Assembly (NCBI RefSeq): GCF_018224885.1
Contig: NZ_JAGTXB010000003.1
Location: 592,679-656,678 of the forward strand
Length of the DNA stretch: 64,000 nt
Reading direction: 5' to 3'
Origin: Chitinophaga hostae
GTDB lineage: Bacteria; Bacteroidota; Bacteroidia; Chitinophagales; Chitinophagaceae
Under the pieces are notes generated by a model. The model had not been told where the DNA came from and did no database searches. It was given only the letters and a program-made list of their open reading frames with translations. Below are positions 1-9,056 of the stretch, in pieces (position 1 is the stretch's first letter; every line of letters begins with the position of its first letter). Made by a program: the position numbers and the translations under genes.

Positions 1-292
1 GGCTATTGAGTACAACCGCACTTTCTGTAAGCACCTGTTGATTGGCAACATACCCCGCTTTTACAAACGCGTTGTTATCGGGCACCATCACGGTATAGGG
101 TCCTTCCTGCGCCAGCATGTTACGATAGCCGGTTCTGCCAAGTGCTGTACTGAAGGAAGAAAAATTAAATTTATTGTCATCGATGATATAGGTCAGGCGG
201 TTGATTTCGTCTGCTCCTGCAATATTATCTTTATCCTTTGTACAGGCCGACAGCAACAGTATCAATAAACCTGTATAAGTGAATTTTTTCAT
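1..292 (-). CDS. FAS1 (fasciclin) domain lipoprotein, 3' part off the window
   Basis: Ninety-seven residues are visible from an ATG at 290-292; the gene continues past base 1, so its C-terminus is missing. It opens with a lipoprotein signal (MKKFTYTGLLILLLSACTKD, lipobox LSAC). The next part has the start of a FAS1 domain: a helical stretch (SSFSTALGRTGY), then GPYTVMVPDNNAF, which matches the family's 'TvfaPtn.AF' strand-turn. FAS1 domains are extracellular adhesion or ligand-binding modules. It is the last visible gene of the minus-strand run starting with the sigma factor at 10618, only 17 bp after the 310-1500 gene, so co-transcription is likely. Its partner and ligand are unknown. Confidence 0.85.
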   Translation of the reverse strand, partial: MKKFTYTGLLILLLSACTKDKDNIAGADEINRLTYIIDDNKFNFSSFSTALGRTGYRNMLAQEGPYTVMVPDNNAFVKAGYVANQQVLTESAVVLNS

Positions 293-309
293 TTGGCTGC
301 TTTTAAAAA

Positions 310-1500
310 TTATCTTTTAAAGAGATCTCCTATTTCATGAACGACCCCATTGATCACTCTTATGTTCGCGCTCTTTAAACCGATATAAGGATAGTTGGTG
401 TTTATTCTCCTGATGCCGGGCTGACCATTGTTATCAATAAATGATAAGCTGATGCCTACCGGCGGACTGTTGTAAGGCTGACCGGCATATAGCTCGAGGC
501 CACTGAGAGCCGTAGCATTCCAAACTAAATCGTTGCTAAAGAAAACAGGGCCTACACGGGCTTCGGTTCCAGTTAGCTGGGAGGCGTTAGCTACTTCGGG
601 TCCGCATGCCATCAGTATAGAGTCGATGGAAATAACCGGCTGCTGGTAGTACATATTTTCATCATAGTCAGGAGGTGGCAGTGGCCAGGAGCGGAGGCAG
701 TATTGCAGGATATCCTCTGCATTGTGAAAACCGTTTTTGATAAATGCATCGTTGTTCGGGGCAAACAGGGTAAACTGTGCGAACGAAGATGCTGATTTCA
801 GCAATGACAGTGGCTGGGGGATATAAGCGCTCTGGTACAGGCTATCGCAGATCAACAGGGCATCTACGTATAAGCTGAACCGGGGCTGGCTTTGCAGGTA
901 TTCCCACATCGTTTGCTGTGGTTTGCTGATCAGGTGATCAATGGAATAAATTACGCCGTTGGTACCTTCGAGTTGCTGTCCCCATTTACCGAGGGCGATG
1001 CCATTTACCAGCAGGTTATCACCGGATTTTGCCAGGAACTGGAAATCCACATAATCCTGGTACCAGTTTTCCCGGTCAAGCGAACGGGATGATAATGTTA
1101 CCGCCGGTGCGCTGCCTTTAACGGCGGCAATATTTTCCGGCAGCAGGCGTGCAGGCATAATGTAGTAAGATAACAGCTCATCCAGTACCTCCGACTCTGC
1201 TGTTTTTATTTTCTCCGGTGTCCATCCGGCTTCATCAAAGGCTTTGTCGGTAGGCACGATCAGGGTATGGAAGCCGGCGCCATCCTGTTTTACTTTCTGG
1301 TCCATACCGGAGCGTTGCCATGCTTCACGGAAACGGGTATACGAAGATGCGGTCAGTTGTTGTTGCCATGTTTTGTCGGGTCCTGACTCGTGCGGTACGG
1401 GCTCCCCTACCGGTTCCGGTTCAATATCCTGTTTGCGACAGGCAGCAAAAGCCAAGAGGAATAATAAGAGCAAGGGTATTTTTGATGTCATTTGATTCAT
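310..1500 (-). CDS. Two-domain FAS1 lipoprotein
   Basis: 396 residues. The signal sequence ends in a lipobox (LLAFAAC, Cys21), so it is probably a lipid-anchored envelope protein. Two fasciclin-like domains follow: about 45-195 (HTLIVPTDKAFDEAG, closing with NGVIYSIDHLI) and about 200-395 (FTLFAPNNDAFIKNG, closing with NGVVHEIGDLF). The 'T.faP.n.AF' and 'NGvvH.Id.ll' motifs are diagnostic of FAS1. The second domain is diverged and carries inserts. It starts 2 bp after the stop of the upstream FAS1 gene at 1503, pointing to translational coupling. Family knowledge suggests surface binding or adhesion; the target cannot be read from sequence. Confidence 0.85.
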   Translation of the reverse strand: MNQMTSKIPLLLLFLLAFAACRKQDIEPEPVGEPVPHESGPDKTWQQQLTASSYTRFREAWQRSGMDQKVKQDGAGFHTLIVPTDKAFDEAGWTPEKIKTAESEVLDELLSYYIMPARLLPENIAAVKGSAPAVTLSSRSLDRENWYQDYVDFQFLAKSGDNLLVNGIALGKWGQQLEGTNGVIYSIDHLISKPQQTMWEYLQSQPRFSLYVDALLICDSLYQSAYIPQPLSLLKSASSFAQFTLFAPNNDAFIKNGFHNAEDILQYCLRSWPLPPPDYDENMYYQQPVISIDSILMACGPEVANASQLTGTEARVGPVFFSNDLVWNATALSGLELYAGQPYNSPPVGISLSFIDNNGQPGIRRINTNYPYIGLKSANIRVINGVVHEIGDLFKR

Positions 1501-1502
1501 TT

Positions 1503-2588
1503 TTACTGCTTCATTAAATCCGGGTTCAGGAAAAGGTCATTCACCACGTGTACAATGCCATTGCTGCATTTATAATCTGCATTTGCAAGATCATCCAGGT
1601 AGTTTAGCTGAGAGGGGCCTTCTTCATTCGGATACCAGTCGCCTGCTTTCTTTTTTGTAATTGTTATATAAGCGTTTTCCGTATTGTTGTAAGCATTATA
1701 CGAATACCCCGGGGCGATGCCATAACCGCCCGCTTTGATGGAACTTTCGCCCAGGATAGAAGTACCTGACAACAGGTAACCATCGGTAGAAAAGATATGC
1801 ATCGGTCTCATTTCAATAGCGTAAATGGCGAAGGTGATATCTTTGTAACTTTCCGGTTTCATAGTGGCAATCTTTTCCCGGGTAAGCCCGTATTTGAGGA
1901 AAGCGCTGTTGGCCGGAGCAAAAACCGTTAGTGGTTTATTTGTTTTGAGGCCGTCCCACAAATTGAATTGTTTCATAGCTGCAGCAAACAGGGTTAAGCT
2001 GGTATCTGCGGCAATATCGTCCTGTACCGTCCCTTTCGTGAACTTCAGGGGTTTGGCAAGGATATGCAGTACACCATTGGCCAGCGCAATATTTCGCCTG
2101 CTCTCTTTCAGGATCAGTGCACCATTTACAAACATATCCTGGTCCGGCGATAAAGTGGTACTTTTCAGTGTAGACACATATAACTCTTCCGCGGAAAGGT
2201 TGATGTATTTATTATCCATTTGCTGCGGGAAGGTGGTAGTAAAGTAGCGGTTACGGATAATATGATAACGGAGCATAAACCGCAGACTATCCGCATCCAT
2301 TTTAGCGACATCTTCCACACCTGCAATACCCATTCTATTGAATGCGGCGTTATCCGGCGCAAAAAAAGTAAAAGGGCCGGCCTGGTTCAGCGTGTCCAGC
2401 AAACCTGTTTTTTTCAGCGCAGCCGTTAAGATGCTGAGGTCATAGTTATTCTCAATAAATGCGCCCATCATACGTGGCGTGGTAGTACGGTCAATGGGCG
2501 GGATGAGATTATCTTTCCGGCAACCTGTTACAAGCGCCAGCAGCAGGGATACTGCCATGAATTGTTTTATGATAGAAATATTCAGCAT
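1503..2588 (-). CDS. Two-domain FAS1 lipoprotein
   Basis: 361 residues with a lipoprotein signal (lipobox LVTGC, Cys23). Two FAS1 domains are visible: about 45-180 (FTFFAPDNAAFNRMG ... NGVLHILAKPL) and about 185-355 (LTVFAPANSAFLKYG ... NGIVHVVNDLF). Both have the two diagnostic FAS1 motifs, and this is the least diverged of the three fasciclin proteins here. It lies 18 bp downstream of the 2607-3785 gene and 2 bp upstream of the next FAS1 gene. Three FAS1 lipoproteins in a row behind one TonB receptor suggest a surface assembly built around that receptor, with these taking the place a SusD protein has elsewhere; that role is inference. Confidence 0.88.
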   Translation of the reverse strand: MLNISIIKQFMAVSLLLALVTGCRKDNLIPPIDRTTTPRMMGAFIENNYDLSILTAALKKTGLLDTLNQAGPFTFFAPDNAAFNRMGIAGVEDVAKMDADSLRFMLRYHIIRNRYFTTTFPQQMDNKYINLSAEELYVSTLKSTTLSPDQDMFVNGALILKESRRNIALANGVLHILAKPLKFTKGTVQDDIAADTSLTLFAAAMKQFNLWDGLKTNKPLTVFAPANSAFLKYGLTREKIATMKPESYKDITFAIYAIEMRPMHIFSTDGYLLSGTSILGESSIKAGGYGIAPGYSYNAYNNTENAYITITKKKAGDWYPNEEGPSQLNYLDDLANADYKCSNGIVHVVNDLFLNPDLMKQ

Positions 2589-2606
2589 ATCGAAATAATA
2601 AACATG

Positions 2607-3785
2607 TTAATAAACAGGCGGCGCAAACTTGCGCTGGATGGTAGTGATATAAAACTTCCGGTTGATGTACTCTACCGTGTTAACGGTGGCAAACGACCGT
2701 GGATTATCGGTACCGGAGTGGATACTCACTACCAGGCCTGTACGCAGATCACATTTTACTTTGAAAGGCAGGTAGAAATTTCTGCCTGATGAGCCATAGT
2801 CACCCATGATCACTGCCGAATAAACGCCTACCGGTATAAAGCCAGGATAGGGCAGGTTTTCAGGAGTAAAGCCGGCGGCATAGAACCCGAACAGCTGGCT
2901 CATATTGCCGGTAAAGATTTTATTGCTGCTGGTATCCGCAAACAGCGGGAAGCTGTAATAGGGAGCCACCTTAGGTTCCAGGGAATGAATAACCTGCCCC
3001 ATGGGTACGCCTTTGTAACCCGGTAAAGGTTTCAATGTATTGTTCTCCAGTTTATTCAATGAATAGTAAACGTTCATGGTGTCGCGCAGTTTGGAGTTGG
3101 ACAGGTCTGCATTGGGCACTGCATTGGGCGCCTTCTCATAAAAATTTTCCGCACTGAGGTTATAGAAGTTTACATATACCGTAGCATCCGCAAAAGGCTG
3201 TTGGGGAAATGTTTCCTTACGCAGGTACATAAATGGGCGCTGGCTGGTATATTCTGCTATCAGCGCGTGCATGGTATATACCTCTCCTGCGCTCAAATCT
3301 ATGGTGGTATCTATCAGTGTAACGCCCCTTTCTATTTTATCCAGCTCAAAGTATGGTCTATTGTTCAGCGGGCGGGTGCGGAAAATGATACGGTGTTTGC
3401 CGGAGGGCACCTGCGCCCAGCTGGAAAGGTCATAACCATTTACAATGGGAGCAGCCAACACCCGTTTCGTACCGGGATATTCTTTTTGCCACAATACATT
3501 GCTGGCAGCATCGGGATAGGGCCTTGCCCACTCGCTGCGCTGATCGAGGAAATCGCCGGTAATAGCAGCGCTTACAGGCACGCCGTAATCATCCATCACG
3601 GGGTCTACCAGGAAAGCGAGAAATGGTTGCGGCGCATCTTTGTTATCGAGACTGGTGGTAAAATCGAGGCAGTTGAATACCCGCAGGTAAGCAGGACTGT
3701 TCAGTTCCACATATTCCGTTTTGCGGCAGCTGCTGAAAAACAAAGCAGCCAGCAACAGTGGTAGTAAAAAGTATTTATTGTTCAT
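2607..3785 (-). CDS. Surface lipoprotein of unknown function
   Basis: The frame is open from a TTG at 3797, but ATG at 3783-3785 gives a clean lipoprotein signal (MNNKYFLLPLLLAALFFSSC), so I start there (392 residues). After the lipid-anchored Cys comes 'YVELNSPAYLRVFNCL'. An 'AYLRVFN' strand is typical of the first beta-strand of DUF4397-like or Ig-like modules in Bacteroidota lipoproteins, but the rest does not clearly follow that family. No catalytic motif is seen. It sits 8 bp after the 3794-5506 lipoprotein gene and 18 bp before the FAS1 pair, inside the same operon, so it is probably another outer-membrane accessory protein of the TonB receptor at 5515-8961. Confidence 0.8.
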   Translation of the reverse strand: MNNKYFLLPLLLAALFFSSCRKTEYVELNSPAYLRVFNCLDFTTSLDNKDAPQPFLAFLVDPVMDDYGVPVSAAITGDFLDQRSEWARPYPDAASNVLWQKEYPGTKRVLAAPIVNGYDLSSWAQVPSGKHRIIFRTRPLNNRPYFELDKIERGVTLIDTTIDLSAGEVYTMHALIAEYTSQRPFMYLRKETFPQQPFADATVYVNFYNLSAENFYEKAPNAVPNADLSNSKLRDTMNVYYSLNKLENNTLKPLPGYKGVPMGQVIHSLEPKVAPYYSFPLFADTSSNKIFTGNMSQLFGFYAAGFTPENLPYPGFIPVGVYSAVIMGDYGSSGRNFYLPFKVKCDLRTGLVVSIHSGTDNPRSFATVNTVEYINRKFYITTIQRKFAPPVY

Positions 3786-3793
3786 AAGACTAC

Positions 3794-5506
3794 TCAATTG
3801 TTATGTTTCACAATAATCATCCGGGCTTTTTCCGTGGCATTTGGCGCAGTGCTGCCCACTAACGCAACAGTGTAGACGCCCGGTTCGCTCTGTGGTATTT
3901 CCGGCGTTTTATATAATTCGGGATGAGCAATAAAATCGTGGCTTCTCAACGGCGTAATGTTGCGGAGCCAGTTGCCGGGTACTACACCGGGTGCAGAAGC
4001 ATAGGCCATTATTGGTTGTGAAAAATTGACTATCTGCATCACATAGGGAAGGTCCGTGGCCGGCTTTCCCAGGTAGATATGCTGGAATGCCAGTGTGGAG
4101 AGTGCTTTGAACGGTTGCCCGTTGTCCTGTGTGAAAGAAACTTCTTCCAGGTCCGGGCAGAAGTTCATGAAGCGTAACCAGAAAGGATACGTATCCTTCA
4201 TTACAGCATAGCTGCCGTTATCCGTAGCCGTACCATCAAAAAATTTCCCGCTGAGGTTATTGGCAGAAAAACTAATGGCGGTACTGCCGTCTTTCCGGGT
4301 ATATAACCACGCAGTCAGGTTGTCGGCGGGTTGCATGGTCAGGTTACTTTCGGCCAGTACCTGTCCGTTTTCCCCCAGTGCTTTTACAGTATGCATGCCA
4401 GTTATATAACGGTTGTAAGTGGTTTGTTTGGCAAAAGCCAATACGCCGCCCAGCGCCTGTCCGTCGACCTGCCAGGAAATTTTTTTCCCGGCGGCGGCAT
4501 TCACGCCCTGTAAGCGGGCGTAGGTGATATTCACCGGCTCCGGGATATCTGCGATAATGCGAAAGGTATTATTTTCTGATTTGTATGTTTCACCGTTAGG
4601 ATTACCCGTGGGAATATTGGCATCGTAGGTAGTTGTTACCACGATGGTATAGATGCCTCCCGGCTGAAATGTTTTTAACGGTGCATAAGTGAGCCAGGTA
4701 TCTTTGCTGCCACCAACGCCGGGGGTACCGTTTATATCCATCAGGGTGCCGGTGATGGGGTTGAGAAGGTTATACATACTGCCGGTGGCCGGCACTTCTT
4801 TTCCTTCGTTATCCAATACCTTAAACTGATAGGTGCCATAAGGCATTTCCACATAGTCAGAATATTTACCCGGGGCAACGTTGCTGAGACCTGGCACTGT
4901 AGTACCATCCGCCAGCGTGAGCGACATGGGGCCGTTGCGGAAAATACCGGCAGGAATACCTGCTGTGATGGTGGAGCTGAGATTCAGCAAACGGATCTTA
5001 AATCCGGCCGGATCTGCCGCTGGTGATATCCCTCTTGGAATAACGAACAGCGAGTCCATGAAACCGGCCGGATTGGGCCGGAAATGGGCAAAGTAATAAT
5101 CGTTCGGATGAGTGTCATCGTCTTTGGCGCGTAAAGGCCTGGGCAACGGTAACGGGAATCTTTTGGAAAGACTGGTAAACATAATGCTGTCTACCCAGCC
5201 GCCGTTTTTTACCATATCGCGGGGAATGGTAAAGGTGAGTCCAAGTCGGCCTGTTTCCGGGAAATAAATGGTTCCTCTTGTTTCGTCAGGGCCATAAACG
5301 CCCTCTCTGTCCGGTTCCGCATAGCTGGTCAGCCGCTTACTCCCTATCGACAGATCTGTAGCGCCGTATAAATTGATCAGGCGGATGGCGGAAGGCGTCA
5401 CCGGGTATTGTATCACGCGGTTATCGTAGCTGTAGTCGAGCTTCTTGCTGCAGGCACTCAGCATGGCTGCAGCTATGAGTATATAAGTAGTTTTCATTTT
5501 AATCAT
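3794..5506 (-). CDS. DUF4397-like multidomain surface lipoprotein
   Basis: 570 residues with a lipoprotein signal (lipobox MLSAC, Cys19; an alternative ATG is at 5497). The segment 'SAIRLINLYGATDLSIGSKRLTSY' region and 'GFKIRLLNLSST', each followed by a 'PGKYSDYVEMPYGTYQFKVLD'-like stretch, resemble DUF4397 modules, which are beta-sandwiches found in secreted proteins. Later parts look like more beta-sandwich repeats. No enzyme motif is seen. It follows the TonB receptor by 8 bp and is the first of the lipoprotein genes, the place where a SusD would usually sit; it is not SusD (no TPR-type helices and no 'a.fLRA' motif). A role in substrate capture at the receptor is inferred from position only. 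Confidence 0.8.
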   Translation of the reverse strand: MIKMKTTYILIAAAMLSACSKKLDYSYDNRVIQYPVTPSAIRLINLYGATDLSIGSKRLTSYAEPDREGVYGPDETRGTIYFPETGRLGLTFTIPRDMVKNGGWVDSIMFTSLSKRFPLPLPRPLRAKDDDTHPNDYYFAHFRPNPAGFMDSLFVIPRGISPAADPAGFKIRLLNLSSTITAGIPAGIFRNGPMSLTLADGTTVPGLSNVAPGKYSDYVEMPYGTYQFKVLDNEGKEVPATGSMYNLLNPITGTLMDINGTPGVGGSKDTWLTYAPLKTFQPGGIYTIVVTTTYDANIPTGNPNGETYKSENNTFRIIADIPEPVNITYARLQGVNAAAGKKISWQVDGQALGGVLAFAKQTTYNRYITGMHTVKALGENGQVLAESNLTMQPADNLTAWLYTRKDGSTAISFSANNLSGKFFDGTATDNGSYAVMKDTYPFWLRFMNFCPDLEEVSFTQDNGQPFKALSTLAFQHIYLGKPATDLPYVMQIVNFSQPIMAYASAPGVVPGNWLRNITPLRSHDFIAHPELYKTPEIPQSEPGVYTVALVGSTAPNATEKARMIIVKHNN

Positions 5507-5514
5507 TCAGATTT

Positions 5515-8500
5515 TTACAGGTTGAAAGTCAATCCCAGCATAAATTCCGTTCCGCGGTAAAAACTCCTGCGTACATATTTCTTTCCATAAAAATTTCCAC
5601 CGGTGCCCGGGTTGGCATATACTTCTTCCACCGGCCTGTCGAGCATATTTTTGGCGAATCCCTTTAGTTGCAGGCGTTTCAGCAGCTGCTGGGAGAATAC
5701 GATATCCAGTACCGGGTTGGGCCTGGAATACAGATCCGGTGTGCCATCCAGGTTTACCTGGATCAGCCGCTCACCTACCATGTTGAAAGTAGTGGTGATA
5801 TCGGTGCCTGTTTTCGGGTTGTTATAGTTCATAAATACATTCACCGAATAAGGGGCCTGTTCAAACAGCGGGCTGTTAGACGGCGCGCGGCGATCGATGG
5901 CGCGCGAAGATTCCAGTCTCTCTTTAGTTTTCTTAATTTCACTTTGTGCCAGCAACAGGTTAGATCCCAGGGAAAAATTTTTCATTGCTGCCGTCAAAAT
6001 TCCCAGGTTCTTTACCACTTCCAGTTCTATTCCATATACACGGCCTTTATTAGGATCGTTCTGAAATTCGATGGCCGGGAATTCCGGGAAACGGGCTTCC
6101 AGTCCTGATGAATTCTGTTTAAAAACTTTTGTCAGCTGGTTATTGATTTCTTTATAAAACACGGAGGCAGAAATTACTTCTCCCGGATTGGGGAACCATT
6201 CCCAGCGGAAGTCATAGTTAGTGGTTTGTTGATTTTTCAGTTTGGGATTGCCTACCACCAGTGCAAACTGGAAGGGGTCGAAATCGAATACGTTGGTAAG
6301 TTCCCTCAACTCGGGCCGGGCCAGTGAAGTGTTATAGCCCAGCCGGAAATTCATGTTCTTATGCAGTGTATAGGTCAGGTTAGCAGAGTAGAAAGGTTCA
6401 TAATCTGTTTTGTAGATAGAATTGGGCTCGGTATATACCAGGTTTATTTTGTTACCGCCGGCATCTTTCGCCGTAATAGACGGATCCAGGAACACATTGG
6501 AAGTATCTACTGCCGCCTGTATATCGGTCATTTCAAAACGTACGCCACCGGTAAAGCGCAGCTGTTCGGTGAGGTGCAGGTCCAGCATGCCGTAGAAGGC
6601 GCGGGTTTCATAATACCCTTTGTAGTTATTGGGCGATTTCTGGATGTTATACAGGAAGCCGCCATTGCGGGGTGCTCCTTCTTCGTTATAGGAAGAAGGC
6701 GGGCGGATACCGATCCGGTCGTATCCTACCAGCTGATCCAGCTGACCATTTACCTCATACAGAGGCAGTGCACCGTTGGTGGAATAATTGGAGCCAGGGA
6801 GATAGAGTACGTTCTCAGAAAAGCTTCTTCTGCGATGCAGGTAGTTCACACCTGTTTTAAATTCCTGTTTTTTATCGAGTGCTTTAAAAGGCAGGGTGAT
6901 ATCAGCTTTGTAGTTGTAATTATTTTCTTTCAGATGACGGAAGCGGCGTCCGTTGGGATCGGCCTGAATGATACCATAGGGACCATATCCGTTTACGTAC
7001 CCGGATACCAGTGAGTACAGGCTCGGTGTAGCTACAACCGGAGGTAGCGTACCAGGTGTTTCCACTGCGCCAGGGCGGGTACTGCCACCGTTTACACGGT
7101 AGTCAGCCAGGTTTACAAAGCGGTAATCGGGATCATCCTGTGCAGAGGAAGAAGTGGCCATATTATAGCTCAGCTTGGGTGCGTATTCGTTTTTTCCAAA
7201 CTTGTGTTCTCCCTGGAGATTAAAGGTATTAAGGGTGCGATAGCTTTGACGTAAAGAATAGATCAGGTTATACACTTTACCGGGCAAGCCGGTGTATTCA
7301 TATGCGCCATGCAGGTTGCTGGCCCTGGTTTCCGCACCACGACTGCCCAGGTACTGCATACTTATTTCGTGTTGCGGGCTGAAGCGATAGGTAAGTCCAC
7401 CCAAAAATCCATAGTTGAGTGTTTGTGTGCCGGTGTTTTCCTTATAGTTCAGGTATTTCCCCAGGTTGATATTATTGGGGGTGATGTAGTTAGGAATCAC
7501 GCGGGGACTGTATAATGCGCTGTTACCCGTTAACACGCCCTGGTATACACTATACTGGGTCAGTGATCCATCATAGATATCGTTGGTGCGGTTGTAATAG
7601 TTGGCGCCGGCTATTAATCCTACCTGGTGTTTCTTAAATACCGTATAGCTGTTGCCGTAAGTAATGGAATAGATCTGGTTTAGCGGCGCCTTTTTATATT
7701 TAGTAGTGAGTACCGGGTCAAAGCTGTGCATGATGCCGTTGATGCGGTTGGCTTCTGCAAGCAAAGCCGGGTCGTTGCGGCTGTTCGCGATTTTACGCTG
7801 AATATCACCTAAGCCGCCGGGGTATTGTTTCGAGAGCTGTTGAAAATCGTTTGACAATCCCCTGCCCTTTACCTTTTGACCCAGGAAGCCCATATCACTG
7901 TTGTAGAAGCTATTTACCCGGTTGCCTGTTTGTGTGTTCATACCGGATTGAATAGTGATGCTGAGCGTTTGGTGTTCGGGGACCGATTTTGTTTTCAGCT
8001 CCACAATACCTGCTGCAGCATCTGCAGGCTTATCGGAGGTAGTGGTTTTATAGATGGTGATATTATCCAGCAGGCCGGCGGGCACCAGGTCGAGCGGAAT
8101 GGCGCTTCTGTCGGGATCGGAGGAAGCGAGACGGATACCATTGAGTTGTCCGATAACGCTGCGGTCGCCCAGGCCGCGGATGGCCACATACTTATCGTCT
8201 GTTACCGTTACCCCTGATACCCGTTGCAGCGCCTGGGTAGTAGTAATGCTGGCTGTTTTTTCGATGTTTTGTGCCGAGATCCCGTCGGAGATCATAGCAG
8301 AATTTTTACGATCATTCAGCAACGACACTTCAGTATTGGTACGACGGCGGGCGTCGACTGTTACGCCGGCGAGGGTTTTACTGTCGGCTTTTAACAGTAC
8401 GGATAACACCGGCAGGTTGCCGGCCTTTATCATTTTGGTGGCATAACCTACGTAATATACCACCAGCACATCACTGGTATCTTTTACCTCTATGGAAAAC

Positions 8501-8961
8501 CGGCCGGATTCGTCTGCTGTGACTACGCTGCCAGTGCTTTGCGCCATGATTTCAGCGTGGGCAACAGGGTTATTCTTAGTTGCGTCGGTTACTATCCCGC
8601 TGATCGTTCTTTTGCGGGGAGCGGCAGGTGATTGTTTAATAATTATCTTCCGGATCACCACCTTCTTACCGTCGACCGCCTCATATTCCAGGCCGGTATT
8701 CTGCAGGAGCCAGCCCAACACTTCCGCAACGGTTTTATTATTCAGGTCGGCGTTGTATTTTTTCTCCAGCACTTTGATATCAGCAGGATTATAAAAAAAG
8801 GTGACGCCTCCTTTCACCTGCAGCTGGCTGAAACATTTCGCGATGCTTTCATTCCTGAAACTGATGCTGATCTTCTGCTGCAGCGCATTTACCTGCGCCA
8901 TCGCCGGCAGCGCAACAAACAGCAGGATCCACATACATCCGAGTAAAATTTTTTCCTTCAT
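5515..8961 (-). CDS. TonB-dependent outer-membrane receptor with STN signalling domain
   Basis: 1148 residues. Order: signal peptide to about 22 (ends AMAQ), STN domain about 30-105, carboxypeptidase-regulatory beta-sandwich about 118-200, plug about 215-330, then a 22-strand-type barrel ending in Leu (FMLGLTFNL). The plug has 'ALQRVSGVTVTDDKYVAIRG' and 'GLGDRSVIGQLNGI', typical of siderophore/oligomer-type TonB receptors rather than SusC; the SusC 'SIYGSRAANGVI'-like signature is absent. The STN domain contacts a FecR anti-sigma factor in known systems, and the FecR and ECF genes lie directly upstream (9057-10618). Lipoprotein genes follow. The substrate is unknown; no iron-starvation operator was recognised. 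Confidence 0.92.
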   Translation of the reverse strand: MKEKILLGCMWILLFVALPAMAQVNALQQKISISFRNESIAKCFSQLQVKGGVTFFYNPADIKVLEKKYNADLNNKTVAEVLGWLLQNTGLEYEAVDGKKVVIRKIIIKQSPAAPRKRTISGIVTDATKNNPVAHAEIMAQSTGSVVTADESGRFSIEVKDTSDVLVVYYVGYATKMIKAGNLPVLSVLLKADSKTLAGVTVDARRRTNTEVSLLNDRKNSAMISDGISAQNIEKTASITTTQALQRVSGVTVTDDKYVAIRGLGDRSVIGQLNGIRLASSDPDRSAIPLDLVPAGLLDNITIYKTTTSDKPADAAAGIVELKTKSVPEHQTLSITIQSGMNTQTGNRVNSFYNSDMGFLGQKVKGRGLSNDFQQLSKQYPGGLGDIQRKIANSRNDPALLAEANRINGIMHSFDPVLTTKYKKAPLNQIYSITYGNSYTVFKKHQVGLIAGANYYNRTNDIYDGSLTQYSVYQGVLTGNSALYSPRVIPNYITPNNINLGKYLNYKENTGTQTLNYGFLGGLTYRFSPQHEISMQYLGSRGAETRASNLHGAYEYTGLPGKVYNLIYSLRQSYRTLNTFNLQGEHKFGKNEYAPKLSYNMATSSSAQDDPDYRFVNLADYRVNGGSTRPGAVETPGTLPPVVATPSLYSLVSGYVNGYGPYGIIQADPNGRRFRHLKENNYNYKADITLPFKALDKKQEFKTGVNYLHRRRSFSENVLYLPGSNYSTNGALPLYEVNGQLDQLVGYDRIGIRPPSSYNEEGAPRNGGFLYNIQKSPNNYKGYYETRAFYGMLDLHLTEQLRFTGGVRFEMTDIQAAVDTSNVFLDPSITAKDAGGNKINLVYTEPNSIYKTDYEPFYSANLTYTLHKNMNFRLGYNTSLARPELRELTNVFDFDPFQFALVVGNPKLKNQQTTNYDFRWEWFPNPGEVISASVFYKEINNQLTKVFKQNSSGLEARFPEFPAIEFQNDPNKGRVYGIELEVVKNLGILTAAMKNFSLGSNLLLAQSEIKKTKERLESSRAIDRRAPSNSPLFEQAPYSVNVFMNYNNPKTGTDITTTFNMVGERLIQVNLDGTPDLYSRPNPVLDIVFSQQLLKRLQLKGFAKNMLDRPVEEVYANPGTGGNFYGKKYVRRSFYRGTEFMLGLTFNL

Positions 8962-8984
8962 TCGTTTTGTGATTTAAGACAGCA

Positions 8985-9044
8985 GTTAGCCGTTAGCCAT
9001 TAGCTGTTAGCCTGGCTTTTGCTTCCAGCGTTTTGCTTTCAGCT
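8985..9044. repeat. Four tandem heptamers plus a 13-bp direct repeat
   Basis: The gap between the FecR and TonB-receptor genes holds GTTAGCC, GTTAGCC, ATTAGCT, GTTAGCC head to tail (8985-9012). Next to it, on the minus strand, are two near-identical copies of GCTG(A/G)AAGCAAAA (9014-9044). They lie in the presumed 5' leader of the receptor mRNA. Short heptamer arrays like this can change length by slippage. I see no hairpin that would make this a terminator. Confidence 0.75.
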
Positions 9045-9056
9045 ACTATTGTTATG

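Noticed and set aside
3201..3764. Open frame of 187 codons on the plus strand
   Set aside because: It lies fully opposite the 2607-3785 lipoprotein gene, has no signal, motif or family resemblance, and no promoter.
6361..7014. Open frame of 217 codons on the plus strand
   Set aside because: Antisense to the TonB receptor barrel; the composition follows the receptor's codons and nothing in it looks like a protein domain.
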